A stretch of 7,878 bases of DNA from Pyrobaculum sp. (GTDB lineage: Archaea; Thermoproteota; Thermoprotei; Thermoproteales; Thermoproteaceae). Position 1 is the stretch's first letter, and each line of letters opens with the position of its first letter. Of the stretch, positions 1 through 5,323 are shown one piece after another. The position numbers and the translations under genes are program-made. The notes beneath the pieces are model-generated. The model did no database searches, was not told the DNA's origin, and saw only the letters and a list, made by a program, of their open reading frames with translations. The stretch is from the NCBI GenBank assembly GCA_009903905.1, contig WYEI01000281.1:1-7878 (forward strand). The letters are read 5' to 3'.

Positions 1-99
1 GTCTGCAACTCCATAGACACCGAGCTGAATAGAGAAGGCAGAATATTCGTCATGAAGTGTCTAGCCTGCGGAGCCTCCACGCCGGTTAAGCCGCTTTGA
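1..99 (+). CDS. eif2b: Translation initiation factor aIF2 beta subunit, C-terminal fragment
   Basis: This is the last 32 codons of a gene that begins before the window; frame 1 is open to a TGA at 97-99. The residues fit the C-terminal zinc ribbon of archaeal aIF2-beta: one cysteine (residue 2, whose CxxC partner would lie just outside the window), a charged DTEL...EGR...VMK stretch, then the C-x2-C of [11 protein letters not shown] and a short tail. In that family the ribbon closes a small protein that joins alpha and gamma subunits in the GTP-dependent complex delivering initiator Met-tRNA to the small ribosomal subunit. Its stop codon overlaps the next ATG (TGATG), so the downstream transporter is probably co-transcribed and translationally coupled. 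Identity rests on about 30 residues; another zinc-ribbon protein is possible. Confidence 0.72.
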   Translation, partial: VCNSIDTELNREGRIFVMKCLACGASTPVKPL

Positions 100-944
100 T
101 GGACCCACTCGGCGTGGGGGCGGCCCTGGCGGCCGCCGCCATCTGGGCCCTGGTCATATTTCTCTACAAGAGACACATGGAGAGCCTAGACGCAACCGCC
201 GTCAACTTCTCCCGCCTGATATACGTCGCGGCCCTCCTGGCGCCCACGGCGTTGTTCATCAAGCCGGCCCCCGGCCTGTGGGCCGCCGTGGTCAGCGGCG
301 TTGTGACGCTGTTCGTCGGGGACAGCCTCTACTTCTACGCCATCCACAAGGTGGGCGGCTCCGTGGCGGCTCCCCTCGCCTACACGTACATCGTGATGGC
401 TCAGTACTTCGCCCTACTCCTCGGAGAAGAGGTTTCGCAGTGGCTAATACTCTCGTCTCTCCTGGCGGTGGCTGGCGTCTCCCTCCTCGCCGGCGGAGGC
501 GGCGTGCGGCTAAGCCCCCTGGGCCTGGCGGCGGCCGCCGCCGCGGCCCTTCTGTGGTCCCTCGGCATGACCGCCGTGAAGCTCGCCGTGCTGGGGAACG
601 TAAACCCCCTGGCAGTCGCCTACCTAAGGGCCGCCTCGGCCTGCGCCGCCCTCGGCCTATATCTGGCGGCGAAGAGGAGGCTAAAGGTGGTCAAGTCCCC
701 CCTCTTCGCGGCGGCCTCCCTCATGGACTTGGGCGTCGGGTCCGCCCTCTTCGCCTTCGCCGTCGGGAAAATAGGCCTGGCGCCTACGACCATATTAGTA
801 TCCGCCTCCCCCCTAATAACGCAACTCTACGCAAAAGCCACAGGCGTCGAGAACCTGACGCCCAGACAGATGGCAGGCGCCGCGGCGATCTTCGCCGCGG
901 TCCTCACAGCTGTGGGCTCAACACCCAGCGCTACCCCACCCTAG
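99..944 (+). CDS. EamA/DMT-family membrane transporter, 10 TM
   Basis: A 281-residue, strongly hydrophobic protein with about ten membrane segments in two similar five-helix halves, the pattern of EamA (DUF6) members of the drug/metabolite transporter superfamily. The first half runs from the opening Ala-rich helix (AAAAIWALVIFLYKR) through GDSLYFYAIHKVGGSVAAPL and ends near residue 130. The second restarts at the Ala-rich helix LGLAAAAAAALLWSLGM and has the matching GSALFAFAVGKIGLAPTTIL segment. Length is normal for the family (about 280-300). The ATG at 99 overlaps the aIF2-beta stop and is preferred to a TTG at 96. The substrate cannot be told from sequence; relatives export amino acids, sugars or nucleotide-type metabolites. 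The link to aIF2-beta is probably operon convenience rather than shared function. Confidence 0.88.
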   Translation: MDPLGVGAALAAAAIWALVIFLYKRHMESLDATAVNFSRLIYVAALLAPTALFIKPAPGLWAAVVSGVVTLFVGDSLYFYAIHKVGGSVAAPLAYTYIVMAQYFALLLGEEVSQWLILSSLLAVAGVSLLAGGGGVRLSPLGLAAAAAAALLWSLGMTAVKLAVLGNVNPLAVAYLRAASACAALGLYLAAKRRLKVVKSPLFAAASLMDLGVGSALFAFAVGKIGLAPTTILVSASPLITQLYAKATGVENLTPRQMAGAAAIFAAVLTAVGSTPSATPP

Positions 945-1003
945 GCTTACGCACGTTCACTGAAAGACGCCGACGTGTCCGGCCTTCGCATGCCTTGGCG
1001 GCG

Positions 1004-1023
1004 CGGGCCGTCTTAATGGCCCG
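1004..1023. terminator. Hairpin between convergent genes, possible terminator
   Basis: CGGGCC (1004-1009) pairs perfectly with GGCCCG (1018-1023) around an 8-nt loop. It lies in the 108-nt gap between the ends of the plus-strand transporter and the convergent minus-strand gene. A second GC-rich palindrome (AGCCGCGGCGGCT) begins near 1042 and runs over the end of the minus-strand gene. Neither has a T-run after it, and archaeal termination depends mainly on T-tracts, so a terminator role is only a guess from position. Confidence 0.25.
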
Positions 1024-1052
1024 AATCTAGAAGGACGTCTCAGCCGCGGCGG

Positions 1053-1469
1053 CTAGCCGCGTCTCCTGACGTATGCAAGTAAGTGCTTCACGACTCTACA
1101 CGAGATGTAGAGAGACGACACGTCAATAAACGCGATAAGAGGCACGTTCCACCTAACATAGACGTCGAACCCCATATCAAACGCCCTAGAAAGCAACCGG
1201 TCAACAAGTCCAGAACCGACAGAGAGGAGTATGCCTGGCTCTATGTCTCTCGGCACCCACACGACTAGGAGCTGCTCTCCAAACCGCCAGGAGATGCCCG
1301 GCACGTAAGGCACGTCTTCAGTTATCGCCACGTCGCTCTCCACCTCGTAAACGTAAACCCTCTGAGCCGCAGTCGAGACTACAAACAACGTCATGACCAC
1401 CAGCGCCGCCGCCACCCACCGCGCCGCTGAGAGGCCGCCCTCCTCCACCTTGCTAGACTTAGGCAACAT
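1053..1469 (-). CDS. Hypothetical single-span membrane protein
   Basis: I do not recognise the family. Read from ATG 1469 the protein has 138 residues: a polar start (MLPKSSKVEEGG), one membrane helix at about 17-35 (ARWVAAALVVMTLFVV), then about 100 residues of mixed beta-like segments (QRVYVYEVESDVAIT, EQLLVVWVPRD) and a basic end (VRRRG). It probably sits N-in with the main domain outside the membrane, or is secreted if the helix is cleaved. The frame extends upstream to a TTG at 1526, but a TATA-like box at 1493-1503 lies about 29 nt before ATG 1469 (about 26 nt before GTG 1472). A leaderless start at 1469 or 1472 is therefore more likely, as for several neighbours. It is convergent with the transporter and has no obvious partner. 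Confidence 0.6.
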   Translation of the reverse strand: MLPKSSKVEEGGLSAARWVAAALVVMTLFVVSTAAQRVYVYEVESDVAITEDVPYVPGISWRFGEQLLVVWVPRDIEPGILLSVGSGLVDRLLSRAFDMGFDVYVRWNVPLIAFIDVSSLYISCRVVKHLLAYVRRRG

Positions 1470-1492
1470 CACGTGGTCGCCATAAACTTCAG

Positions 1493-1503
1493 CTTTTATT
1501 TTA
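1493..1503 (-). promoter_or_regulatory. TATA box for the 138-residue membrane protein
   Basis: On the minus strand this reads TAAAATAAAAG, centred near 1498. The distance to GTG 1472 or ATG 1469 is 26-29 nt, which puts the expected transcription start on the start codon (leaderless mRNA). This spacing is the reason for shortening the gene from the upstream TTG. Confidence 0.5.
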
Positions 1504-1526
1504 CGTTCGTAAACTAGATAACTCAA

Positions 1527-1702
1527 TTTAATTTAGGCTGTAAACATAATTAAAATTATCTAAGATTGGCGACGTTGTCCAGCCGCAGACGTGAGCTGGC
1601 TTCGCGTAGAAACTGCTGTCCCGCATGCACGGCGCCGCCTCTCTGGGTGGGGTTGTGCCCATCCTCTCGGCGTGCCGCGCGGCGAGTAGGCGGCGGCCTG
1701 TG
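1527..1702. other. Gene-poor gap between two minus-strand genes
   Basis: The first part (to about 1562) is AT-rich and holds a perfect 14-bp palindrome, ATAATTAAAATTAT (1546-1559), with no gene start at promoter distance. The rest (about 1563-1702) is GC-rich. Open frames cross it on the minus strand, but their translations are Pro/Arg/Ser-rich with no domain-like pattern and look like chance products of GC-rich DNA. I found no tRNA T-loop and no C/D-box pair. Confidence 0.4.
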
Positions 1703-2095
1703 TCACGGGGCGAGTGTGGGTTTGTAGAGCTTGAGGTATAGGATGACTGCAAGCAGCAGAGTCCACATGGGCGTCAAGACGTTGACCCACCTGTTCAGCT
1801 TTGTGCAGTTTTCCGTCGCCGATATGTGCAGAAGCTCTAGGACCACTAGGGGGCCGGAGAGCAGAGCCGCCGCCTCTGTCCAGCTTGGGAACCCCAGCAT
1901 GTGCGCCATTGTAAGCCCGGTGGCCCCCAGCGCCGCCAGCGCCAGGGCCTGGAGGTGAGCCACCCGTCGGTATTTGGCCAAGACGTCGTCGTTGCATATG
2001 TCGCGGACCACGAGGTAGGCGCCGAGGCCCGCCGCCGTCCACACGGCAAACGAGAGGAGGTGAACCGCCTTCAGCAACGGCCACAGGCCCTCCAC
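1703..2095 (-). CDS. Four-helix CopD/HemJ-like membrane protein (copy 1)
   Basis: A 130-residue protein with four membrane helices, at about 5-30, 47-66, 74-92 and 105-123. It starts with GTG at 2095, with a TATA box about 24 nt upstream. The first helix carries the hallmark of CopD/HemJ-type proteins: a His then a Trp seven residues on (AVHLLSFAVWTAAG; His12, Trp19). A second conserved-looking His ends helix 3 (ELLH, His90). It lines up with the protein at 5324-5746 through helices 1-3 (KYRRVAHLQALALAALGATG against RRYEKIGLPSLIFAAATGVA), so the two are probably diverged paralogues. It lacks the HIK motif before helix 3 of the other copy (TEAA here). Superfamily members include copper-resistance proteins and the haem-pathway protein HemJ; here that suggests haem or metal binding, not a defined reaction. 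It diverges from hemD. Confidence 0.62.
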   Translation of the reverse strand: MEGLWPLLKAVHLLSFAVWTAAGLGAYLVVRDICNDDVLAKYRRVAHLQALALAALGATGLTMAHMLGFPSWTEAAALLSGPLVVLELLHISATENCTKLNRWVNVLTPMWTLLLAVILYLKLYKPTLAP

Positions 2096-2114
2096 ACTTA
2101 GTCGTCTTCAGGTC

Positions 2115-2122
2115 TTTAAAAA
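2115..2122 (-). promoter_or_regulatory. TATA box for the minus-strand CopD/HemJ-like gene
   Basis: TTTTTAAA on the minus strand, centred about 24 nt upstream of the GTG at 2095, which predicts a leaderless transcript. It is separated by only 20 nt from the plus-strand TATA box of hemD, so the two divergent promoters are nearly back to back. Confidence 0.5.
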
Positions 2123-2142
2123 CGTTTGTCAAGCCGCCGGCG

Positions 2143-2150
2143 TTATATTA
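2143..2150 (+). promoter_or_regulatory. TATA box for the hemD-like gene
   Basis: TTATATTA, centred about 26.5 nt upstream of the ATG at 2173, is the expected spacing for an archaeal transcript starting at or very near its start codon. It supports ATG 2173 as the true hemD start. Confidence 0.6.
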
Positions 2151-2172
2151 AGATAGGGAATTTGGATGATGT

Positions 2173-2844
2173 ATGGCCGTCGTAATTACGTCGGGGAGGG
2201 CGCATAAGGCCGAGTTGTTGGTCAAAATATTGCTGAAACACGGCATTGAGCCGGTCTATCTGCCCGTCCTCAAGGTAGAGGAGGTGGGGGTCGACGCGGC
2301 GTCCTTTGTGAGGCAGATCGAGGGCTTCCACGTCTTCATATTCATGACAGGCCAGTCGGCCTTCAGCCTGGCCAACTTGGCGAAGTCCGCCGGCGTGTAC
2401 GACCAGCTCAGAGAGAGGCTGAGGGCTATGGAGGTGTACTGCCGCGGCTCCAAGGCGGCGGGCAACGTCAAGACCCACTTCGGCGTCGAGTGCAAGGCCA
2501 CGTACGAGACCAGCGACGAGCTCCTCCAGGTCGCGGGCCCCAGGATGGCCGGGAGGAAAGTTGCCGTCTCCTTCTACGGGGTTGTGGACACAGAGTTCCT
2601 GGAGGAGCTGAGGAAAACCGCGGCTGATGTGGCCTACATACAGACCTACCACAGCGAGGAGACCGACAACGCTAAGGCCGTGGCCGACCTGGTGCTCAGG
2701 GGGGGTGTTCCTTGGTGGTCTTCACCAGCGGCGTCGCGGTAGACGCCTTCTTCAACTCCCTAGACGAGGGTCTCCGCGCCAAGGTGGCGGAGGCGCTGAA
2801 CAAAGGGACCTGCAGGGCGGCAGCCGCACCCAGGCCCCGGCACC
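2173..2844 (+). pseudogene. hemD: Uroporphyrinogen-III synthase (HemD), frameshifted
   Basis: HemD closes and inverts ring D of hydroxymethylbilane to give uroporphyrinogen III, the precursor of haem, sirohaem and haem d1; it is a soluble two-domain enzyme. The first 179 codons fit the family well: ITSGRAHKAELLVKILLKHG (5-24), YLPVLKVEE, the linker region VYCRGSKAAG (88-97), ETSDELL (112-118), and GRKVAVSFYG (127-136) followed by a Tyr after a GA/AD-V segment. At 2699-2705 there is a run of seven Gs. Read as is, the frame ends at 2742. One extra G restores LVLRGG then VVFTSGVAVDAFFNSL, the conserved second-domain segment, in frame 3. Near 2823-2833 the frame must return to frame 1 to give a plausible GPGT motif after CRAAA. 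With about 224 codons to here the gene is near full length (usually 240-250). It may be a pseudogene, a sequencing artefact or a slippage-corrected gene. Confidence 0.75.
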
Positions 2845-3022
2845 TTGGTGCCCGGCAAGTACTTCCTCACCAACGCAATAGGGGAGGGGAAGATAACGGC
2901 GATAAACCTCCAGACGATGGATCTGGAGAAGTACATAACGTATCCGAGGGAGCGCCCCCACGCAGATCCAGTACAACGAGCAACTGGCCAAGAAGGGCTT
3001 AGACGCGTTTAAGGACGTTGCT
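2845..3022 (+). pseudogene. Coding-like remnant after hemD, not clearly HemD
   Basis: Sequence after the GPGT motif keeps the codon habit of real genes here (mostly G/C in third position, ATA for Ile), but in two frames. Frame 1 gives LVPGKYFLTNAIGEGK, TAINLQTMDLEKYITYP up to about 2949; frame 2 then gives TQIQYNEQLAKKGLDAFKDV to about 3022, which needs a +1 correction near the G-run at 2948-2950. The first words could be a HemD tail (VP.KY resembles the family's VPE.YT). The total runs 35-60 residues longer than HemD needs, and AIGEGK followed by AIN also resembles the C-terminal FAD-contact segment of pyridine-nucleotide oxidoreductases. I cannot decide between a degraded hemD end, an archaeal HemD extension, and a fragment of another gene joined by rearrangement. 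Confidence 0.35.
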
Positions 3023-3059
3023 GGCTGTGGTGGCTGGTCTCGCGCTTCGCAGAAGGTAA

Positions 3060-3757
3060 ATGTACCTCTTTTTTCTAGTTCTTGAGTTTTTTCTAAACAG
3101 AATACTCAACAGATTCTGGATCTTCGTCCCCGCGACGCCCGTCACGCACATCCTCTTTGTGGGGATCCAGTGGGTTGGGTTTATCTCAATGCTCGCCCTA
3201 TACGTCTACTCCTTCCTGTTGCTGGGTCACTGGGGCAGGAGGGCCCTGCCGCTTACCGCGGCGGCCCTTATCTTGACGGCTGTGGACCTGGCGTCCTGCG
3301 TGGGGATCTACATAAAACTCCTCTGGCTCCTTCCGTTGTTTTTCTCGCTCTTCTTCCGGGACAGGCTCAACCTGGCGTTTGGGGTTTACTACGCCGCGAG
3401 GGGGGCTGTGGATTCGGCGCTGGGCGGGCCTGGGCTCTACACTTGGCTATTTGATCTGGCGTGGGCGTTGTTGCCCCTGCTGGGGGATACACGATTAGGA
3501 AGTGGGCTGTGCTGGCCGCCGCGGCGGCGCTGGCTGTCGTTGTTGCGTCTCCGTACTACATGGGCATGGTGCTCATCTTCGGCCTCGGCTTGACCGCGCC
3601 GCTGTTCTTTCCGCCCGCCGTCTTCACGGCGCTTTCCTCCAAGTCTAGGTATTCCCTTTTCCCGCTCCTGGTGGGCCCCCAGGTGCAGCTATCTGTCCAC
3701 TACCTGGTGCTGGCGGTGGGGATGGGGTATGTTGTACGTGGGGAACTCAAGAGGTGA
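3060..3757 (+). pseudogene. Polytopic membrane protein, broken by a G-run frameshift
   Basis: Family not recognised. Frame 3 gives about 141 residues of hydrophobic helices (HILFVGIQWVGFISMLALYV, LLLGHW, LPLTAAALILTAVDLASCVG, LLWLLPLFFSLFF, LYTWLFDLAWALLPLLG). It then turns Arg/Trp-rich and ends at 3593. Frame 2, starting around 3482, carries on with membrane helices (WAVLAAAAALAVVVASPYY, MVLIFGLGLTAPLFFP, LSVHYLVLAVGMGYVV) to TGA 3755-3757. The switch falls at five Gs (3482-3486); a sixth would join the parts into one protein of about 232 residues with six to seven helices. The ATG at 3060 is uncertain because two T6 tracts follow it; later ATG/GTG codons (for instance 3189) would drop part of the first helices. 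Its end overlaps the next gene by 29 nt, suggesting an operon. Confidence 0.55.
3069..3092 (+). terminator. Twin T6 tracts, possible terminator of the hemD unit
   Basis: Two runs of six Ts (3069-3074 and 3087-3092) lie within 24 nt, directly after the hemD region. Archaeal RNA polymerase terminates at such T-tracts on the coding strand. They also lie inside the first codons of the ATG-3060 reading frame, so either transcription reads through or the membrane protein gene starts further downstream. Confidence 0.35.
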
Positions 3758-4532
3758 GCTCTACATAGTTGAGAGAGGCAGGGCGCGTGGGCTAGACTTG
3801 GCGGCTGAGGTGCCTTGGGCAGACGACGGCATTCACTACGGCAGCGCCGTGCTGAGGGGCGGCCGCCTCTACAAGCCCGACGGGTCGCCGTTTGGCGAGT
3901 TCAACCTCGTGCTTATACCCTACGGCCTGGTAGGCGGCGTACACGAGGCGCCTAGATACGCCGTTGTGGTGCTGGGCGACGAGGCGAAAGTAATAGACCT
4001 GGACAGCTGGCGGCCCGTGCACGAGGTGAGGTGTCTGGGGAAGTGGGACTTTTCGCCCATCTACCCCTTCGCAGACGTTAAGTCTCTCTACTGCACAGAC
4101 GGCTTCGTGGTTGTGGCGACGCCCGGGGAGTACCGCCTCATACCGGCGCCATGCGGCGTAAGCTTCCACGTAGATATGCTGGACCCCCGCATCTTAATGG
4201 TGAGAGATGTCGAGACGGGCGAGGAGTCGATATACACGGTGTTTAAGACCTTTACGCTAGACGGGAGATATCTCGCCACCTACGCGGTGGAGGGGTCAGA
4301 AGGCGCCGAGCCCCTCTCCGTGGCCAGGGGCCTCGTCTACTACGTCCCCGGCGCCGTTGTGTGGAAGGGCCGGAGAATCGCCGCCACAGACTTCTTCCTA
4401 TCGACCTACGGCGTAGTTATTGGCCGGCGGGTAGTAGGCGACGCGGAGCTAAACGCACCCAGCGAGCCGGAATACGTCCTCCTAGACAAATACATATGCA
4501 ACAAGGAGGTGGCCCACATAAGGGCCAGATAG
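3729..4532 (+). CDS. Beta-propeller-like protein of unknown function
   Basis: A 267-residue soluble protein, without signal peptide or membrane helix. It is built of short beta-strand units that look like propeller blades: MLYVGNSRGELYIVERG at the start, YAVVVLGDEAKVIDLDSWRP near 77-96, FVVVATPGEYRLIPA, YTVFKTFTLDGRYLATYAVE, and GLVYYVPGAVVWKGRRIAATD. The G-x-L-Y-x-V and V-I-D-L-D-S-W words recall PQQ/YVTN-type repeats, but I see no regular blade period and no catalytic or cofactor motif. A single Cys pair at about 100 and 120 and another Cys near the C-terminus have no evident role. ATG 3729 lies inside the end of the membrane protein gene in another frame, so the two are probably co-translated and may work together at the membrane. 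Frame and codon use are clean. Confidence 0.6.
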   Translation: MLYVGNSRGELYIVERGRARGLDLAAEVPWADDGIHYGSAVLRGGRLYKPDGSPFGEFNLVLIPYGLVGGVHEAPRYAVVVLGDEAKVIDLDSWRPVHEVRCLGKWDFSPIYPFADVKSLYCTDGFVVVATPGEYRLIPAPCGVSFHVDMLDPRILMVRDVETGEESIYTVFKTFTLDGRYLATYAVEGSEGAEPLSVARGLVYYVPGAVVWKGRRIAATDFFLSTYGVVIGRRVVGDAELNAPSEPEYVLLDKYICNKEVAHIRAR

Positions 4533-4596
4533 GGGCACAGTTGCCAAAACATAGGAGATAGACAGTCAGAGGGGAGCCGCTCCGCGTATCCTCCAT

Positions 4597-5076
4597 TCAA
4601 GGAGCCGACTGCCGCGTCTTGACGAGTTCCAGCAGTAGCTTCTGGATCTCCAGGAGAGTGGTCTGGAGGGCGTCAATCCTCTTAGCCAAGTCATCAATCC
4701 TCTTATTCGTCTCGTCAATTCTGGCAGAGAGACTCCTCGCCAAGTCGTCAATCCTCTTGTTAACTTCATCAATCCTTTTGTTTGTCTCGTCTATCCGCGC
4801 CGAGAGCGTCTTCGTAACTTCGTCTATCCGCGTAGATAAGCTCTTCGTCACGTCGTCTATCCTCTTGTTCGTCTCGTCGATTCTGCTGTCTAGTCTTGCT
4901 ATGTCGGCTCTTATTTCTTTCAGGTCGCCTACTATGGTGCCGAGGTAGAGGATGAGGACGTCTTCAGTAGACAGCTTCTTACCCTCCCTAATCTTGCCCA
5001 AGACATGCTCCACAGCCATCTTAAGCGCGTCGTAAGCAACGCTGGAGGCATCAGCCACGAGACTGCCTCCAGCCAT
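4597..5076 (-). CDS. Coiled-coil protein with RID repeats
   Basis: A 159-residue protein (from ATG 5076). An N-terminal helical part (about 1-55, with KMAVEHVLGKIREGKKLSTEDVLILYLG split over two helices) precedes a long coiled coil (about 52-155). Nine RID triplets start at residues 65, 72, 83, 94, 101, 108, 119, 126 and 133, so spacings are 7, 11, 11, 7, 7, 11, 7 and 7: heptads mixed with hendecads. The repeated unit is RIDETNKRIDD followed by a four-residue spacer such as KSLS or RSLS. Crenarchaea have many such proteins, some with a nuclease-like domain after the coil; none is present here. Role unknown; an oligomerising scaffold is the natural guess. The start is doubtful: a TATA box at 5078-5085 is too close to ATG 5076 and suits GTG 5058 better, giving 153 residues. 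It is convergent with the propeller-like gene. Confidence 0.65.
   Translation of the reverse strand: MAGGSLVADASSVAYDALKMAVEHVLGKIREGKKLSTEDVLILYLGTIVGDLKEIRADIARLDSRIDETNKRIDDVTKSLSTRIDEVTKTLSARIDETNKRIDEVNKRIDDLARSLSARIDETNKRIDDLAKRIDALQTTLLEIQKLLLELVKTRQSAP
5041..5073. repeat. Perfect 10-bp inverted repeat over the coiled-coil gene start
   Basis: GCTGGAGGCA (5041-5050) and its exact reverse complement TGCCTCCAGC (5064-5073) flank a 13-nt spacer. The repeat lies just downstream of the minus-strand TATA box and covers codons 2-12 of the long reading frame. The alternative GTG start at 5058 falls in the spacer. It could be a repressor operator around the transcription start, or an mRNA hairpin shielding initiation. 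Confidence 0.5.
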
Positions 5077-5077
5077 G

Positions 5078-5085
5078 TATAAAAA
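5078..5085 (-). promoter_or_regulatory. TATA box near the coiled-coil gene
   Basis: TTTTTATA on the minus strand (TATAAAAA on plus). Its centre is about 5 nt from ATG 5076 but about 24 nt from GTG 5058, matching the leaderless spacing of neighbours. On the plus strand it would direct transcription from about 5108 into a stretch without a convincing gene. Confidence 0.4.
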
Positions 5086-5292
5086 CGTTGCGCGTAATAG
5101 TTGCTTGGGTTGGTGGATTGAAATTTGTATTCATGAGGTTAGTTGCTTGTTGTATGGCCTTGTTGCTCTACGGTTTCTCTTGTGGCTTGCTCGGGGGCGT
5201 CCCTTTGATGTTTGCCGTGGATTTTCCACTTGGACTATTACCGCGTCGTTTCTCCGTCTTTGTAGCTTATTTCAGCTGTGGGGTTGGCGCTC

Positions 5293-5300
5293 AAAATAAA
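5293..5300 (+). promoter_or_regulatory. TATA box for the second CopD/HemJ-like gene
   Basis: AAAATAAA, centred about 27.5 nt before ATG 5324, fits a leaderless transcript starting at the ATG. No Shine-Dalgarno-like sequence lies before that ATG, which agrees. Confidence 0.55.
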
Positions 5301-5323
5301 TGGGGAAGTCGTAAACGTGGTTT

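Larger units (their letters stand above)
5077..5323. other. T-rich gene-free stretch upstream of the second CopD/HemJ-like gene
   Basis: About 247 nt, richer in T and lower in GC than the coding regions around it. Two plus-strand frames cross it (a TTG-started one from 5088 and one from 5075), but their translations are Cys/Trp/Leu-rich without a domain pattern, and their codon use differs from neighbouring genes (many TT-ending codons). Apart from the TATA boxes at its two ends I see no RNA gene, repeat array or terminator in it. A long control region or the remnant of a lost gene is possible. Confidence 0.4.

Noticed and set aside
1524..1526. TTG as start of the 157-residue version of the small membrane protein
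   Set aside because: The TATA box at 1493-1503 lies inside that extension, which implies a start at 1472 or 1469.
1560..2132. Long minus-strand frame of 190 codons over the CopD/HemJ-like gene
   Set aside because: It lies in another frame over a well-supported four-helix protein and is Gly/Pro/Arg-rich without motifs.
2143..2652. Minus-strand frame of 169 codons opposite hemD
   Set aside because: The plus strand has a clear HemD match and a promoter; the antisense frame is its shadow.
4619..4948. Plus-strand frame opposite the coiled-coil gene
   Set aside because: Its Ser/Leu-rich repeats are the complement of the RID coiled-coil repeats on the minus strand, which has the better start and protein character.
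5112..5122. GGATTGAAA-like word resembling the end of some crenarchaeal CRISPR repeats
   Set aside because: It occurs once, with no second repeat at spacer distance.
5105..5130. Minus-strand TTCAATCC resembling a tRNA T-loop
   Set aside because: The flanking bases do not form a T-stem, and no acceptor or anticodon arms can be built around it.
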